From Sporolactobacillus sp. STSJ-5 (GTDB lineage: Bacteria > Bacillota > Bacilli > Bacillales > Sporolactobacillaceae), in the NCBI RefSeq assembly GCF_024385605.1, contig NZ_JANFOJ010000004.1, forward strand, positions 140,036-204,035: a DNA stretch of 64,000 nucleotides. Reading direction: 5' to 3'. A model generated the notes under the pieces. That model had not been told where the DNA came from. It saw only the letters and a program-made list of their open reading frames with translations, and ran no database searches. Shown in pieces: positions 33,723 to 42,710 of the stretch (within the stretch, counting starts at the first letter, position 1; every line of letters starts with the position of its first letter). The translations under genes were made by a program, and so were the position numbers.

Positions 33723-34688
33723 TTGATCAAAAAACAGAGAACGATGCCCCATATTCTCCGTCAACTAAGCGCGTTGAAACGCCGCCTCCCTCCAAATCAT
33801 CCGCAATTCGCGCTGATTTGCCAGGATGAGAAAAATCGCTCGAACGGATATAAAGGTGAGGAAGCGATTGATTATTACCTTGCCGATCTGCCGGATGATT
33901 TCTCCATCTATCATGGCCTGCGCCTGCCGATGAACCATTCCTTTTTCCAAATGGACACGCTCATTCTAACCTATTCCTTCCTATTAATAATTGAAATTAA
34001 GGCACTAAAAGGAGAGGTCTATTTCGACCCGGTGTTCAAACAAATGATCCGAACACTCAATGGTAAGTCGGAAGGATTTCGTTGTCCGATTGTGCAAGTA
34101 AAAAGGCAATATGATTGTCTGAGTCGTTGGTGCGCGGCCCACAGATTTCCGCAAGCTCCGATTGAAGACTTCGTCACGTTCAGCAATCCTGAAACCATAC
34201 TCAAAACAGCTTCCGGCAATACAATCGTTCCTCGAAAAGTCTGCCACATGCACCAAGTTCCCGATCGCATTCAGGCACTCACGCGTGCTCTGGTTAACAT
34301 ACGCCTAACCGATCAAGAACGCGATCGGCTCAACGATCAACTTATCCAAGCCCATACACCACTTATCCAGAATGTGCGTGAGCTCTATCATATTGATGAC
34401 AAAGACCTACTCACCGGCGTTCAATGTCCAAACTGCCACGCCATCCCCATGATTCGAGCCCATGGCAGCTGGCATTGTTCACGTTGCGGCCGAGATTCAA
34501 AAACCGCGCACCACACCCTGCTTGACGACTACTTCTTGCTGATGTCACCAACTATAACGAACCGTGAGTTCCGACACTGGGCGCACCTAGATTCTCGAGC
34601 GCAGGCAACGAACCTGCTAAAGAACATGAACCTTCGCTATACAGGCACACAGCGACATACAATTTATCACGAACCTGATCAACATTGA
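33723..34688 (+). CDS. NERD-domain protein with C-terminal zinc ribbon, intact paralogue
   Basis: 321 residues from a TTG at 33723, with AAGGAG 8 bases upstream. NERD core: NGYKGEEAIDYYLADLP, FFQMDTLILTYSFLLIIEIKALKGEVYF and PIVQVKRQYDCLSRW, giving the E...D...E-x-K arrangement. Zinc ribbon: CPNCHAI...WHCSRCGRDSK. A region after it (LLDDYFLLMSPTITNREFRHWAHL) is shared with the gene at 19348. It aligns without gaps to the out-of-frame N terminus of that paralogue. A terminator and array A3 follow directly. Confidence 0.85.
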   Translation: MIKKQRTMPHILRQLSALKRRLPPNHPQFALICQDEKNRSNGYKGEEAIDYYLADLPDDFSIYHGLRLPMNHSFFQMDTLILTYSFLLIIEIKALKGEVYFDPVFKQMIRTLNGKSEGFRCPIVQVKRQYDCLSRWCAAHRFPQAPIEDFVTFSNPETILKTASGNTIVPRKVCHMHQVPDRIQALTRALVNIRLTDQERDRLNDQLIQAHTPLIQNVRELYHIDDKDLLTGVQCPNCHAIPMIRAHGSWHCSRCGRDSKTAHHTLLDDYFLLMSPTITNREFRHWAHLDSRAQATNLLKNMNLRYTGTQRHTIYHEPDQH

Positions 34689-34725
34689 AAAACCAGCCTT
34701 CTTTGACGGCTGGTTTCTTCTTTTG
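34689..34725 (+). terminator. Terminator after the second NERD gene
   Basis: Arms AACCAGCC (34691-34698) and GGCTGGTT (34708-34715), followed by a T-rich run. Confidence 0.8.
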
Positions 34726-34738
34726 TCTTTATATAGAT

Positions 34739-34762
34739 GTGTACAAGCCTCGGCTTGTACAC
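34739..34762. other. Perfect 11-bp inverted repeat at the edge of array A3
   Basis: GTGTACAAGCC (34739-34749), two bases, GGCTTGTACAC (34752-34762). It stands between the NERD terminator and the first family A module. There is no T run, so a terminator is unlikely; a protein-binding site or a remnant of repeat insertion are options. Confidence 0.6.
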
Positions 34763-34773
34763 TCCTTTTGATC

Positions 34774-35606
34774 TTTCGTGCATTGGATCACTGGTTTCGT
34801 GCATTGGCCAATTGATTTGGTGCATTGACTCGGGTCAGACTGGCGTTCATGCATTGAGCAGTGATTTTCGTGCATTGAACCAAGGTTTTCGTGCATTGGA
34901 TCACTAATTTCATGCATTGGCCTACTGATTTGGTGCATAGGCTCGGATCAGGCTGGCGTTCATGCATTGAGCACTACTTTTCGTGCATTGAACCAAGGTT
35001 TTCGTGCATTGGATCACTAATTTCATGCATTGGCCTACTGATTTGGTGCATAGACTCGGATCAGACTGGCGTTCATGCATTGAGCACTACTTTTCGTGCA
35101 TTGAACCTAGGCTTTCGCGCATTGGATCGCTAGTTTCGTGCATTGGCCAATTGATTTGGTGCATAGGCTCGGATCAGGCTGGCGTTCATGCATTGAGCAC
35201 TAATTTTCGTGCATTGAACCAAGGTTTTCGTGCATTGGATCAGTAGTTTTGTACATTAGCCAATTGATTTGATGCATAGGATCGGATCAGGCTGGCGTTC
35301 ATGCATTGAGCAGTGATTTTCGTGCATTGAACCAAGATTTTCGTGCATTGGATCAGTAGTTTCATGCATTGGCCTACTGATTTGGTGCATAGGCTCGGAT
35401 CAGGCTGGCGTTCATGCATTGAGTACTACTTTTCGTGCATTGAACCAAGGTTTTCGTGCATTGGATCGCTAGTTTCATGCATTGGCCAATTGATTTGGTG
35501 CATTGACTCAGATCAGGCTGGCGTTCATGCATTGAGTACTACTTTTCGTGCATTGGATCACTAATTTCATGCATTGGCCAATTGATTTGGTGCATTGCTT
35601 TTTGGA
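34774..35606 (+). repeat. Family A repeat array A3
   Basis: The marker TGGCGTTCATGCATTG starts at 34841, 34954, 35067, 35180, 35293, 35406 and 35519: six consecutive steps of exactly 113 bases. Inside each unit are five GTGCATTG-like modules, spaced mostly 21 apart. The core runs in the direction of both flanking genes. No gene is supported; open frames on both strands encode only repeat peptides. Confidence 0.93.
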
Positions 35607-35615
35607 TGTGATTTG

Positions 35616-35644
35616 TTGACATCCATTCCCTAGCATTTTATACT
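35616..35644 (+). promoter_or_regulatory. Sigma-A-type promoter of padR
   Basis: TTGACA (35616-35621) and TATACT (35639-35644) with a 17-base spacer, just after array A3. Confidence 0.88.
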
Positions 35645-35647
35645 GAT

Positions 35648-35678
35648 ATCAGCTACTTGGCATTGCAAAGTAGCTGAT
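35648..35678 (+). promoter_or_regulatory. Inverted repeat at the padR transcription start
   Basis: ATCAGCTACTT (35648-35658), nine bases, AAGTAGCTGAT (35668-35678), followed by TTTTC. It begins 4 bases past the -10 box. Its place at the expected transcription start favours an autoregulatory operator; its shape also allows an intrinsic terminator. Confidence 0.6.
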
Positions 35679-35731
35679 TTTTCACACTGGTATCTTGTTT
35701 TGCAACATACCGTTTTAAGAAAGGAGCAGCT

Positions 35732-36067
35732 ATGTCTGTTCGGACCCAGCTTTTGAAAGGTGTGCTTGATGGCTGTGTGCTGTCGATCATCGAAAAGGAA
35801 TCCGTATATGGTTATGAATTATCAAAGAAGCTGCAGCTGGCCGGATTGAGTGATGTCAGTGAAGGGACGATCTATCCGGTGCTGCTGAGGTTGCAGAAAA
35901 ATGGTTATATTCGCGGGGAGATGCGGCCGTCGGAATCGGGGCCGGACCGCAAGTATTACTCGCTGACGGACGATGGACTTGCAGCGCTGAAGGAACTGGC
36001 GCTGGAATGGGCAAATATCGCCGGTCCGGTCACGACATTAATGCAAAGGAGGCACACAAATGATTAG
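35732..36067 (+). CDS. PadR family transcriptional regulator
   Basis: 111 residues. LLKGVLDGCVLSIIEKESVYGYELSKKL and SEGTIYPVLLRLQKNGYIRGEMRPSESGPDRKYYSLTDDG form the PadR winged helix; it is the short PadR-s2 subtype. GAAAGGAGC lies upstream of the ATG. It overlaps the next gene by 8 bases. In Bacillales this arrangement, a PadR followed by a membrane protein with a helical N-terminal domain, is common and often controls envelope or stress genes. Confidence 0.93.
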   Translation: MSVRTQLLKGVLDGCVLSIIEKESVYGYELSKKLQLAGLSDVSEGTIYPVLLRLQKNGYIRGEMRPSESGPDRKYYSLTDDGLAALKELALEWANIAGPVTTLMQRRHTND

Positions 36068-36737
36068 CTCAAAACAACTAATCTCGGAAAATAATGAAAG
36101 GCGCAAGTTGCTGACTAAGGAAAATGAAAAATACTATGATGATATGCTCGTCTACATTCGATTAAAGGCAAAATCATCGGATCAGGAAAGCGAAGAGGTA
36201 CTGATGGAACTGCTCAATCACTTGATTGATGGACAGCAGGATGGAAAAACGGCGGCCGACATCTTCGGTGATGATCCAAAGGGATATGCAGATGAGCTGA
36301 TCAGCGAGCTGCCCAAAGCGCACTTGCGCACCAGGCTTCCGTTTCTCAGCTATCTGTTAATCAACCTCATCTCTATATTTTTACTTGTCCGAGGCGCCGC
36401 TTTATTTATCGGCGGCTTCTTCAAGCCTGTGGACGCGACCGTCTTTATCGTCAAATCTACGCTGATTACGGTTTACTGGCTCTTGGCGATCGCATTTCTT
36501 ATCTGGTTCATTTTGCATCTTGTCGAGAACGCCCTCTTCAAAAAAGTAAGCAATTGGAAAGATGTATTGAAAGCCGGGCTGGTTGGTATCATCAGTTTTG
36601 GTCTAGGTACTGCGCTGCTGTATCTGATTCCCAACTTCGGCCCGTCCTTCTCATTCGGCTGGCTTCCGTCGCTTGTGAGCGGTACCATCCTGTGGCTGAT
36701 CAGTTTTTGGACAAAGAAAAAGTTTAACCTTTTTTAG
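36060..36737 (+). CDS. DUF1129/HAAS-type membrane protein
   Basis: 225 residues. The soluble N-terminal helical part (about 1-95) includes EEVLMELLNHLIDGQQDGKTAADIFGDDPKGYADELISELP, the HAAS-like domain often found next to PadR. Four hydrophobic helices follow (LLINLISIFLLVRGAALF, VYWLLAIAFLIWFILHL, LVGIISFGLGTALLYLI, LVSGTILWLISFW). It starts inside the padR gene and is probably under the same control. Role unknown. Confidence 0.75.
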   Translation: MISSKQLISENNERRKLLTKENEKYYDDMLVYIRLKAKSSDQESEEVLMELLNHLIDGQQDGKTAADIFGDDPKGYADELISELPKAHLRTRLPFLSYLLINLISIFLLVRGAALFIGGFFKPVDATVFIVKSTLITVYWLLAIAFLIWFILHLVENALFKKVSNWKDVLKAGLVGIISFGLGTALLYLIPNFGPSFSFGWLPSLVSGTILWLISFWTKKKFNLF

Positions 36738-36933
36738 GTAGGGAACCCTAGTGTACAAATGAACAATTGCGGCTTGGTAAAAAAGGAATCGTTTCCCCCT
36801 GTTCTTCCGATCGCCAACGAACCCGACCCGGACTGTTCGCCGCCTTGCCGCCCATGCTTTTCGGCGCGCTCGCCTGAAGCACAAGTGAAACGCCGGATCT
36901 GCATCACACGTAAATGACCTGAGGAGGGATCAA

Positions 36934-37680
36934 ATGAACGATTATGAATTGCGCGCTTATGATGAAATCATGGCTTGGAAGCGCAAGATGCTCAAGCCCT
37001 CGAGTTTGCTCAATCGTATGTCTAAAAAAGTTCAGGCAAAAATGAACGGGTATATACCTGAAAAAGTGCAACATGCGATCACGGCGGCAATAAAAGGTAT
37101 GGTTCAATCGACACTGACCGGTTCGCATTGGATCACCAAAAAGAATCAAGCTGCCGGTTTGTCACTGGAAGAAAAAGATCGAATCGTGACTGAAAAATTG
37201 TCCAATTACCGTAAAACCGCTGTTGTAGAAGGTGCGGGTACCGGTGCAGGCGGAATCCTGCTTGGCCTGGCCGATTTTCCGCTCCTGTTGTCCATCAAAA
37301 TGAAATTTCTTTTTGATGCGGCATCGGTTTATGGTTTTGATACGAAGGAATATGAGGAGCGGATCTTCATTTTGCAAGTGTTCAAGCTCGCTTTTTCGAG
37401 TGATGACGTGCGGAATGAGACGCTCGAAATCATTGAGAATTGGGAGACGCGCAAGCAGGAATTTATGGAGATGGACTGGCAAGAGTTCCAGCAGGAATAT
37501 CGGGACTATCTCGATTTTGCAAAAATGCTGCAGCTGATGCCCGGAATCGGTGCCGCAGTCGGTGCAGTGGTCAACTATAATCTGCTCGACCGGCTTGGTG
37601 AAACAGCAAAAAATTCTTATCGGCTGCGCCTCCTTACCGCCCTGCCTAAATGGATTGAATCATCATCGCCGAAAGACTAA
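36934..37680 (+). CDS. EcsC family protein
   Basis: 248 residues. VVEGAGTGAGGILLGLADFPLLLSIKMKFLFDAASVYGFD (about 92-131) is the EcsC signature, with an amphipathic/hydrophobic stretch. A helical tail with FAKMLQLMPGIGAAVGAVVNYNLLDRLGETA follows. EcsC in Bacillus is encoded with the EcsAB ABC transporter, but none is adjacent here. GGAGG 7-8 bases upstream of the ATG. The biochemical role is not known. Confidence 0.85.
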   Translation: MNDYELRAYDEIMAWKRKMLKPSSLLNRMSKKVQAKMNGYIPEKVQHAITAAIKGMVQSTLTGSHWITKKNQAAGLSLEEKDRIVTEKLSNYRKTAVVEGAGTGAGGILLGLADFPLLLSIKMKFLFDAASVYGFDTKEYEERIFILQVFKLAFSSDDVRNETLEIIENWETRKQEFMEMDWQEFQQEYRDYLDFAKMLQLMPGIGAAVGAVVNYNLLDRLGETAKNSYRLRLLTALPKWIESSSPKD

Positions 37681-37732
37681 GGCCTTTTCATTGGTGAGCG
37701 TATCGGTGCGACACCATGAATCGGCCTCATTA

Positions 37733-37779
37733 CAAAAAAACAGGAGAGCAGCAAAATGATTGCTGCTCTCCTGTTTTTT
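37733..37779. terminator. Bidirectional terminator between ecsC and the ABC operon
   Basis: Arms ACAGGAGAGCAGCAA (37740-37754) and TTGCTGCTCTCCTGT (37760-37774), flanked by A7 and T6, serving both convergent units. Confidence 0.92.
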
Positions 37780-38503
37780 ATAAAACTTTGCTTAGAAATG
37801 CTTGCGTTCGCTCCTCTTGTGGGTGTTCGAACAGTTGGTTTGGTTCATTTTCTTCTACTATATAACCGCCGTCCATGAAAATGACGCGGTCGCCGACTTC
37901 ACGCGCGAAGCCCATTTCATGAGTAACGACAACCATCGTCATGCCATCCTTGGCGAGCTGCTTCATGACATCGAGCACTTCGCCGACCATTTCAGGATCG
38001 AGCGCCGAGGTCGGTTCGTCGAACAGCATCATTTTCGGTTCCATCGCAAGTGCGCGGGCAATCGCGATACGCTGTTTCTGACCACCGGATAATGAATCGG
38101 GGTAGGCATTCGCTTTTTCTGCGAGCCCGACCTTGCCGAGCAGTTCCATTGCTTTTGTCTTCGCCTGTTCCCTGCTCACCTTTTTCACCTTAAGCGGTGC
38201 GATCATAATATTGTCAAGCACAGTCATATGCGGGAACAAATTAAACTGCTGAAACACCATGCCGACATCCTGTCGAATTTGGTTGATGTTCGCTTTTTTG
38301 TCGGCAATATCCGTGCCTTCAATGTATACATGCCCGGAGGTGATTGACTCAAGCAGATTAATGCAGCGGAGCAGTGTCGATTTGCCTGATCCGGACGGAC
38401 CGATGACAACGACCACTTGCTGCTTCTCCACTTCAAGATTAATTTTTTTCAATACTTCATTGTCGCCGAACGACTTTTTCAAATCTTCTACTTTGATCAT
38501 CAT
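37778..38503 (-). CDS. Polar amino-acid ABC transporter ATPase (GlnQ/ArtP type)
   Basis: 241 residues from the ATG at 38503, whose ATGA overlaps the permease stop; AAGGA lies about 10 bases upstream. Walker [11 protein letters not shown] loop MVFQQFNLF, signature LSGGQKQR, Walker [13 protein letters not shown], switch VVTHEMGFA. Third gene of a binding protein-permease-ATPase operon. It is paralogous to, but distinct from, the ATPase at 3041-3799. Confidence 0.92.
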   Translation of the reverse strand: MMIKVEDLKKSFGDNEVLKKINLEVEKQQVVVVIGPSGSGKSTLLRCINLLESITSGHVYIEGTDIADKKANINQIRQDVGMVFQQFNLFPHMTVLDNIMIAPLKVKKVSREQAKTKAMELLGKVGLAEKANAYPDSLSGGQKQRIAIARALAMEPKMMLFDEPTSALDPEMVGEVLDVMKQLAKDGMTMVVVTHEMGFAREVGDRVIFMDGGYIVEENEPNQLFEHPQEERTQAFLSKVL

Positions 38504-39159
38504 TTTGTCGCCATCCTTCTTTCCAGGCGATTTACTAAGAAGCTCATGGTCAAGGTCAGGATCAGATAGATGAAGGAAATCGTCAAGTACGGTGTCCAGA
38601 CGATTGCATACTGCGCGCCCATTGCCTGCGCCCAATAGGTCAGTTCAGGTGCCGCGATTGCCGCGATCAGCGAGCTGTCCTTAATCAGACTGATGAATTC
38701 ATTGCCCATCGGCGGAAGCACGCGACGAACGGCCTGCGGCAATACGATATAGCGCATGGCCTGGAGCTTGCTCATTCCAAGTGAACGTGCCGCCTCGGTC
38801 TGACCTTCGTCAATGGATTGAATACCGGCACGGAAAACCTCGGCAATATATGCTGCCTCATTCAATGAGAGTGCAAGAGCACCGGCGAGAATGCCGTTTG
38901 ATTGACCAAAAACAGCCGGAACGACACCAAAATGAATAATAAGAATTTGTACATACAGCGGCGTTCCTCGAAAGAAGGTAATGTAGCAGATAAACGGCCA
39001 TGACAACGCCTTATTATTGATCATTTTCCCGAAACAGACAAGTAAACCGAGCAGTGTCCCGAATACGATGCCGGCAAGTGAAAAACCGACCGTAAATAAT
39101 GTTCCGCTTGCAAAAAAGGGCAAATATTCTCTGATGATGTCCAAAGGGTTAACGCCCAA
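38500..39159 (-). CDS. Polar amino-acid ABC transporter permease
   Basis: 219 residues, about five membrane helices. The EAA loop reads [24 protein letters not shown] (about 110-133), the ATPase contact. [23 protein letters not shown] is a usual start for this group. It is separated from the upstream binding protein gene by a terminator hairpin that probably lowers permease and ATPase dose relative to the receptor. Confidence 0.9.
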   Translation of the reverse strand: MGVNPLDIIREYLPFFASGTLFTVGFSLAGIVFGTLLGLLVCFGKMINNKALSWPFICYITFFRGTPLYVQILIIHFGVVPAVFGQSNGILAGALALSLNEAAYIAEVFRAGIQSIDEGQTEAARSLGMSKLQAMRYIVLPQAVRRVLPPMGNEFISLIKDSSLIAAIAAPELTYWAQAMGAQYAIVWTPYLTISFIYLILTLTMSFLVNRLERRMATK

Positions 39160-39176
39160 ATGAATCCTCCCCTAAC

Positions 39177-39211
39177 TTAAAAAGTTGCTTAACAAGATCG
39201 TTAAGCAACCT
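39177..39211 (-). terminator. Intra-operon terminator between receptor and permease
   Basis: GTTGCTTAAC (39184-39193) pairs with GTTAAGCAAC (39200-39209); leftward it is followed by TTTTT. Partial readthrough would give more receptor than permease. Confidence 0.8.
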
Positions 39212-39238
39212 CTATCTGTAACTCGTTGGTTTAAAAGC

Positions 39239-40054
39239 TTATTGCTGAGCTTTCAATGTATCAAGGTCCGGAGAAACTTTAAACCATTTTTTATAGATTT
39301 TTACATAAGTACCGTCGCTGTACAGCTTGTTGATTGCCTTGTCGAAGACCGGTTTCAGCTTGCTGTCTTTCGGGTACATGATCCCGTAGAATTCAGGTTC
39401 GAATGCATCTTTGTCTTCAACGACCTTCAAATTCTTGCTTGGGTTGTTGCGTGCATATTGCTCAATTACCGTGTTGTCGGCAACGACCGCATCAGCACCC
39501 TTGTTCAGCATTTCCATGATTGCCAGGTTGATCGTCTTGAACTTTTTAACCTTTGGATTGTTCTTGCCGACAATTTTTTCAACCGCAGCTTGTCCGGTTG
39601 TGCCTTGTTGAACGGCAATCGTTTTTCCCTTCAGGTCGGCAGCTGATTTAATCGTGCTGCTTTTAGCTACAAGAATTTTGTTTGTTGAAAGGAAGTAAGG
39701 TTTAGAGAAATCATAGGTCTTTGCACGATCAGCAGTGATTGAGATTGCTGAAATACTCATATCAGCCGTCTTTGATTTCAGTTCGGCAAACACAGGGTCC
39801 CAACCGACATTGACCAGTTTGTATTTGTAACCGGAAGCTTTGCTGAGCGCCTTCATAATGTCAACATCAAAGCCGACCATCTTACCCTTGTCCAAACTTT
39901 CAAATGGCGGATAAGTCGCATCGTTAACCACGCGCAATACTTTTTTCGTCGCAGCTTTCTTAGATGATGAACCGCTGCCGCTGCCGGATGAACAGGCCGT
40001 GAATATTAAAACGAATGCCAGTAAAAGTGATAAAACAGATAATTTCTTTATCAT
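39239..40054 (-). CDS. Polar amino-acid ABC transporter substrate-binding lipoprotein
   Basis: 271 residues. MIKKLSVLSLLLAFVLIFTAC is the lipoprotein signal (lipobox FTAC), then a Ser/Gly/Lys linker. The SBP_bac_3 body has VVNDATYPPFESLDKGKMVGFDVDIMKAL, ADMSISAISITADRAKTYDFSKPY and IKSAADLKGKTIAVQQGTTGQ. The Asp and Arg of FDVDI and TADRAK fit binding of the ligand's amino and carboxyl groups. Candidates are arginine, glutamine or histidine; I cannot choose. SD GGGGG precedes the ATG. Confidence 0.9.
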   Translation of the reverse strand: MIKKLSVLSLLLAFVLIFTACSSGSGSGSSSKKAATKKVLRVVNDATYPPFESLDKGKMVGFDVDIMKALSKASGYKYKLVNVGWDPVFAELKSKTADMSISAISITADRAKTYDFSKPYFLSTNKILVAKSSTIKSAADLKGKTIAVQQGTTGQAAVEKIVGKNNPKVKKFKTINLAIMEMLNKGADAVVADNTVIEQYARNNPSKNLKVVEDKDAFEPEFYGIMYPKDSKLKPVFDKAINKLYSDGTYVKIYKKWFKVSPDLDTLKAQQ

Positions 40055-40106
40055 TTAAAGCTTCCCCCTGTATCTTTCTAATTAATTGCGAATTAAATTA
40101 TTTTTA

Positions 40107-40136
40107 ATTATACTCTCTCTTTGAAAGTGATAGCAA
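40107..40136 (-). promoter_or_regulatory. Promoter of the amino-acid ABC operon
   Basis: TTGCTA (40131-40136) and TATAAT (40107-40112) on the minus strand with an 18-base spacer. Confidence 0.7.
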
Positions 40137-40190
40137 GATAAAAGTTGAATTTTAGAACAATTTAAGCATTTTCATGAGAGAAAAGCTGAC

Positions 40191-40224
40191 AAAAAGACCG
40201 AAGGGGTCATCCCCTTCGGTCTTT
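40191..40224 (-). terminator. Terminator after the nitroreductase
   Basis: 14-base perfect arms AAAGACCGAAGGGG and CCCCTTCGGTCTTT with a four-base loop; leftward TTTTT. Confidence 0.9.
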
Positions 40225-40239
40225 GCTAAGTATCGTGAA

Positions 40240-40851
40240 TCAGCCGAATACTTTGACGCGTTCGTCGATCGGTGCGAATTCCTTTTCACCAGCCGGTGCT
40301 GCACTATTGCCAAATGGCATTTGCGCACGGAGCTTCCAGTTCTTCGGAAGATTAAATTCTGATTGAACCGCCTCGTCGATCAGCGGATTGTAGTGTTGCA
40401 GTGATGCACCGACGCCGATTTCAGACAGTGCAGTCCATACTGCAAATTGTGTGATCCCTGTGCTGTGTTCCGACCATACAGGGAAGTTGTCGGCATACAG
40501 TGCGAATTGTTCCTGCAGACTTTTAACAACATCCTGATCTTCGAAGAACAGTATGGTTCCGACACCTGCGTTAAATGAAGCGAGCTTTTGTGCGGTTGAG
40601 TCGAATGGCTGACCTTCAGGAATTACTTTGCGCAGTTCCTTTTCTGCAATACCGCCTTCACCCCAAATTTTTTCACTCTCAGCTCCGAACAAGACAACAG
40701 CATGCGCCGTCTGTGAGTTGAAAGCGGAAGGTGAGTATTTGACTGCATCCTGAATCGTCTTAATGATTTCTTCCTTGCTTGCTTTCACGTTCTTATCTAA
40801 GGCATAGATGGATCTGCGATTTTCGATTGCATTAATAAATGTGTTTGCCAT
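40240..40851 (-). CDS. Nitroreductase family FMN oxidoreductase
   Basis: 203 residues from the ATG at 40851, with GGAGT upstream. NAIENRRSIYALDKNV holds the RRS FMN-phosphate contact, KYSPSAFNSQTAHAVVLFG the next FMN loop, and GVGASLQHYNP the flavin/substrate loop; it matches the HBN1/Frm2-like branch. These enzymes reduce nitro or quinone compounds with NAD(P)H. It lies 84 bases downstream of an HxlR regulator, a common pairing in redox-stress units. Confidence 0.9.
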   Translation of the reverse strand: MANTFINAIENRRSIYALDKNVKASKEEIIKTIQDAVKYSPSAFNSQTAHAVVLFGAESEKIWGEGGIAEKELRKVIPEGQPFDSTAQKLASFNAGVGTILFFEDQDVVKSLQEQFALYADNFPVWSEHSTGITQFAVWTALSEIGVGASLQHYNPLIDEAVQSEFNLPKNWKLRAQMPFGNSAAPAGEKEFAPIDERVKVFG

Positions 40852-40886
40852 GAGTAAAAACACTCCTTAACTAATTAATTTTTCTT

Positions 40887-40900
40887 TACTTACATAAGTA
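40887..40900 (-). promoter_or_regulatory. Palindrome upstream of the nitroreductase, candidate HxlR operator
   Basis: TACTTA-CA-TAAGTA, abutting a TATACT -10-like box on the minus strand, in the gap between hxlR and the nitroreductase gene. Confidence 0.45.
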
Positions 40901-40935
40901 TAGTTTATGATTAAAAAAAAGTAAACCATTTGCAC

Positions 40936-41271
40936 TTACTTTTTTTCAGTCGCATGTTCTCCATACCATTTGTTCGCCCAATTGTGTACTTCTTCCAAAA
41001 TCGGTTTCGATTCGATTCCCATCTCAGTCAAACGATAGGTAACCTGGACCGGATAGCCCGTGTCGACCATACGTTGAATAATGCCCATCTCTTCCAACTC
41101 TCTAAGCCGTGCGGACAGCATCCGATCACTTAATTCAGGAATTGCTGCAGAGATTGAACTAAAATGAGTTTCCCCAGATAGGAGCACTTCTATAATCAAA
41201 CCATTCCATTTTTTTCCTAGAATCTGAAAAGCTTTCTCAAATTTGGGACAGACTGAAACCGCTCTTTGCAT
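40936..41271 (-). CDS. HxlR family transcriptional regulator
   Basis: 111 residues from the ATG at 41271, with GGGG 8 bases upstream. CPKFEKAFQILGKKWNGLIIEVLLSG is the HxlR start with its sensor-type Cys (SVCP), and FSSISAAIPELSDRMLSARLRELEEMGIIQR is the helix-turn-helix and wing. Relatives such as YodB/HypR/QorR sense quinones or hypochlorite by Cys oxidation. It probably controls itself and the nitroreductase downstream. Confidence 0.92.
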   Translation of the reverse strand: MQRAVSVCPKFEKAFQILGKKWNGLIIEVLLSGETHFSSISAAIPELSDRMLSARLRELEEMGIIQRMVDTGYPVQVTYRLTEMGIESKPILEEVHNWANKWYGEHATEKK

Positions 41272-41291
41272 AATGCTCACCCCTCTCTATA

Positions 41292-41308
41292 TTGTACTAT
41301 ACATACAA
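41292..41308 (-). promoter_or_regulatory. Imperfect palindrome upstream of hxlR
   Basis: TTGTATGTATAGTACAA on the minus strand has TTGTA/TACAA ends and lies between a TTGGTT -35 and TACAAT -10-like pair (17-base spacer) in the hxlR leader. Candidate promoter/operator. Confidence 0.4.
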
Positions 41309-41396
41309 AAAATAACCAACTAACTTTTATTAATTAAGTGTCTTTTTATTATAGAAAATCTGCGGCTTTCCTATCCGTAGTTGTCATTTAAAAAGG

Positions 41397-42662
41397 TCAG
41401 ACGGCTCGACCGTCTAGGCTGTTCACATGCGTCTTTTTCGCAATGCAAAGCGACATCATCGCAGCGAGCAGACATGCCGCCCCGGCCGAGATGAAAGGAA
41501 CGTTATAGCTTCCGAGCATGTCGCGCATCGCTCCGGCGCCATATGCGGCAATGGAAGCCCCCAGCTGGTGGGCGACTGCCACCCATCCAAAGATCATGCC
41601 CGCTTTTGCGTTGCCGAATTCTTTTGCGGCGAGCTTCACCGTCGGCGGCACGGTTGCAATCCAGTCCAAGCCATAGAAAACGGTAAAAATCATTAACATT
41701 GGATTCGAAGCATCGAGCGCATAGGGAAGAAAAAGAAGCGAAAGCCCGCGCAGACTATAATACCAAAACAGAAGCTTTCGGCTGTCCATGCGATCAGACA
41801 GCCAGCCGGACAACGTGGTGCCAAGCAGATCGAATACACCCATCGTCGCCAACATGCCCGCCGTTGTGACCTCCGGGATACCATGATCGTGGCCCGCCGG
41901 GATGAAATGTGTCCCAATTAAGCCGTTGGTCGAGTATCCACAGAAGAAAAAGGTGCCGGCAAGCAACCAAAACGTGCGATTCGTTAAGGCTGATCGCAGT
42001 GCAATCAGCGGCGCGAGCAATGCGTTCTCTTTGATCTGCTCCGGTTTGACCACTTCTGTTGATCCATATGGCGCAAGACCCAAATCATACGGATGGTCAC
42101 GCATCCAAACGGCAACGATAACCATTAATACCGCGATCACTGCGACAATTGTGATCATCGCATAGCGCCAGCCGGCATCAACCGTTATTATGGCGAGCAA
42201 TGGAAGGAAAAGCAACTGACCGGTCGCTGCACTGGCTGTCAATATTCCTACAACCAAACCGCGCCGCTTCTGAAACCAATTGCCGCTCACGGTTACTCCA
42301 AGCACATTTGCCATCATACCCGTGGCTAATCCGGAAACAAGTCCCCATAATAGTTCGAATTGCCATAAAGCATTCATTATTGGTGTCAACGCCAAGCTCG
42401 CTCCAAGTACTGTCAGCGAAATCACGACCATCTTTCGTATCCCGAAACGCAGCAGTAAAATCGCCGAGAACGGACCAACCAAGCCATATAATAGGATGCC
42501 AATCGAAATCACACTGGAAATGCTGCCGCGGCTCCAGCCGAACTCGTCCTGAAATGGAACAATCAGCACGCCCGGCATCGATCGCACACCGGCGGAAACA
42601 AGAAGCGTCAGGAACGTGACCAGAACAACAACCCAGCCATAGTGTATTTTTGCTAACTTCAT
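41397..42662 (-). CDS. MFS transporter (monocarboxylate/OFA-like branch)
   Basis: 421 residues, 12 hydrophobic segments. HYGWVVVLVTFLTLLVSAGVRSMPGVLIVPFQDEFGWSRG is the typical N terminus of the MCT/OFA-like MFS group; GLATGMMANVLGVTVSGNWFQKRRGLVVGI and DRMDSRKLLFWYYSLRGL mark the central parts. It would move organic anions or export small molecules. It is 48 bases downstream of a MarR regulator, same direction, so probably MarR-controlled. Confidence 0.88.
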   Translation of the reverse strand: MKLAKIHYGWVVVLVTFLTLLVSAGVRSMPGVLIVPFQDEFGWSRGSISSVISIGILLYGLVGPFSAILLLRFGIRKMVVISLTVLGASLALTPIMNALWQFELLWGLVSGLATGMMANVLGVTVSGNWFQKRRGLVVGILTASAATGQLLFLPLLAIITVDAGWRYAMITIVAVIAVLMVIVAVWMRDHPYDLGLAPYGSTEVVKPEQIKENALLAPLIALRSALTNRTFWLLAGTFFFCGYSTNGLIGTHFIPAGHDHGIPEVTTAGMLATMGVFDLLGTTLSGWLSDRMDSRKLLFWYYSLRGLSLLFLPYALDASNPMLMIFTVFYGLDWIATVPPTVKLAAKEFGNAKAGMIFGWVAVAHQLGASIAAYGAGAMRDMLGSYNVPFISAGAACLLAAMMSLCIAKKTHVNSLDGRAV

Positions 42663-42710
42663 ACGTCACCTCAAGTCTTTTCTTTTCGTCGTATACAAAA
42701 CTCGGTTCAT

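Noticed and set aside
36651..36884. 77-codon antisense frame after the DUF1129 gene
   Set aside because: Mostly antisense to a well-supported gene; Arg-rich composition typical of shadow frames.
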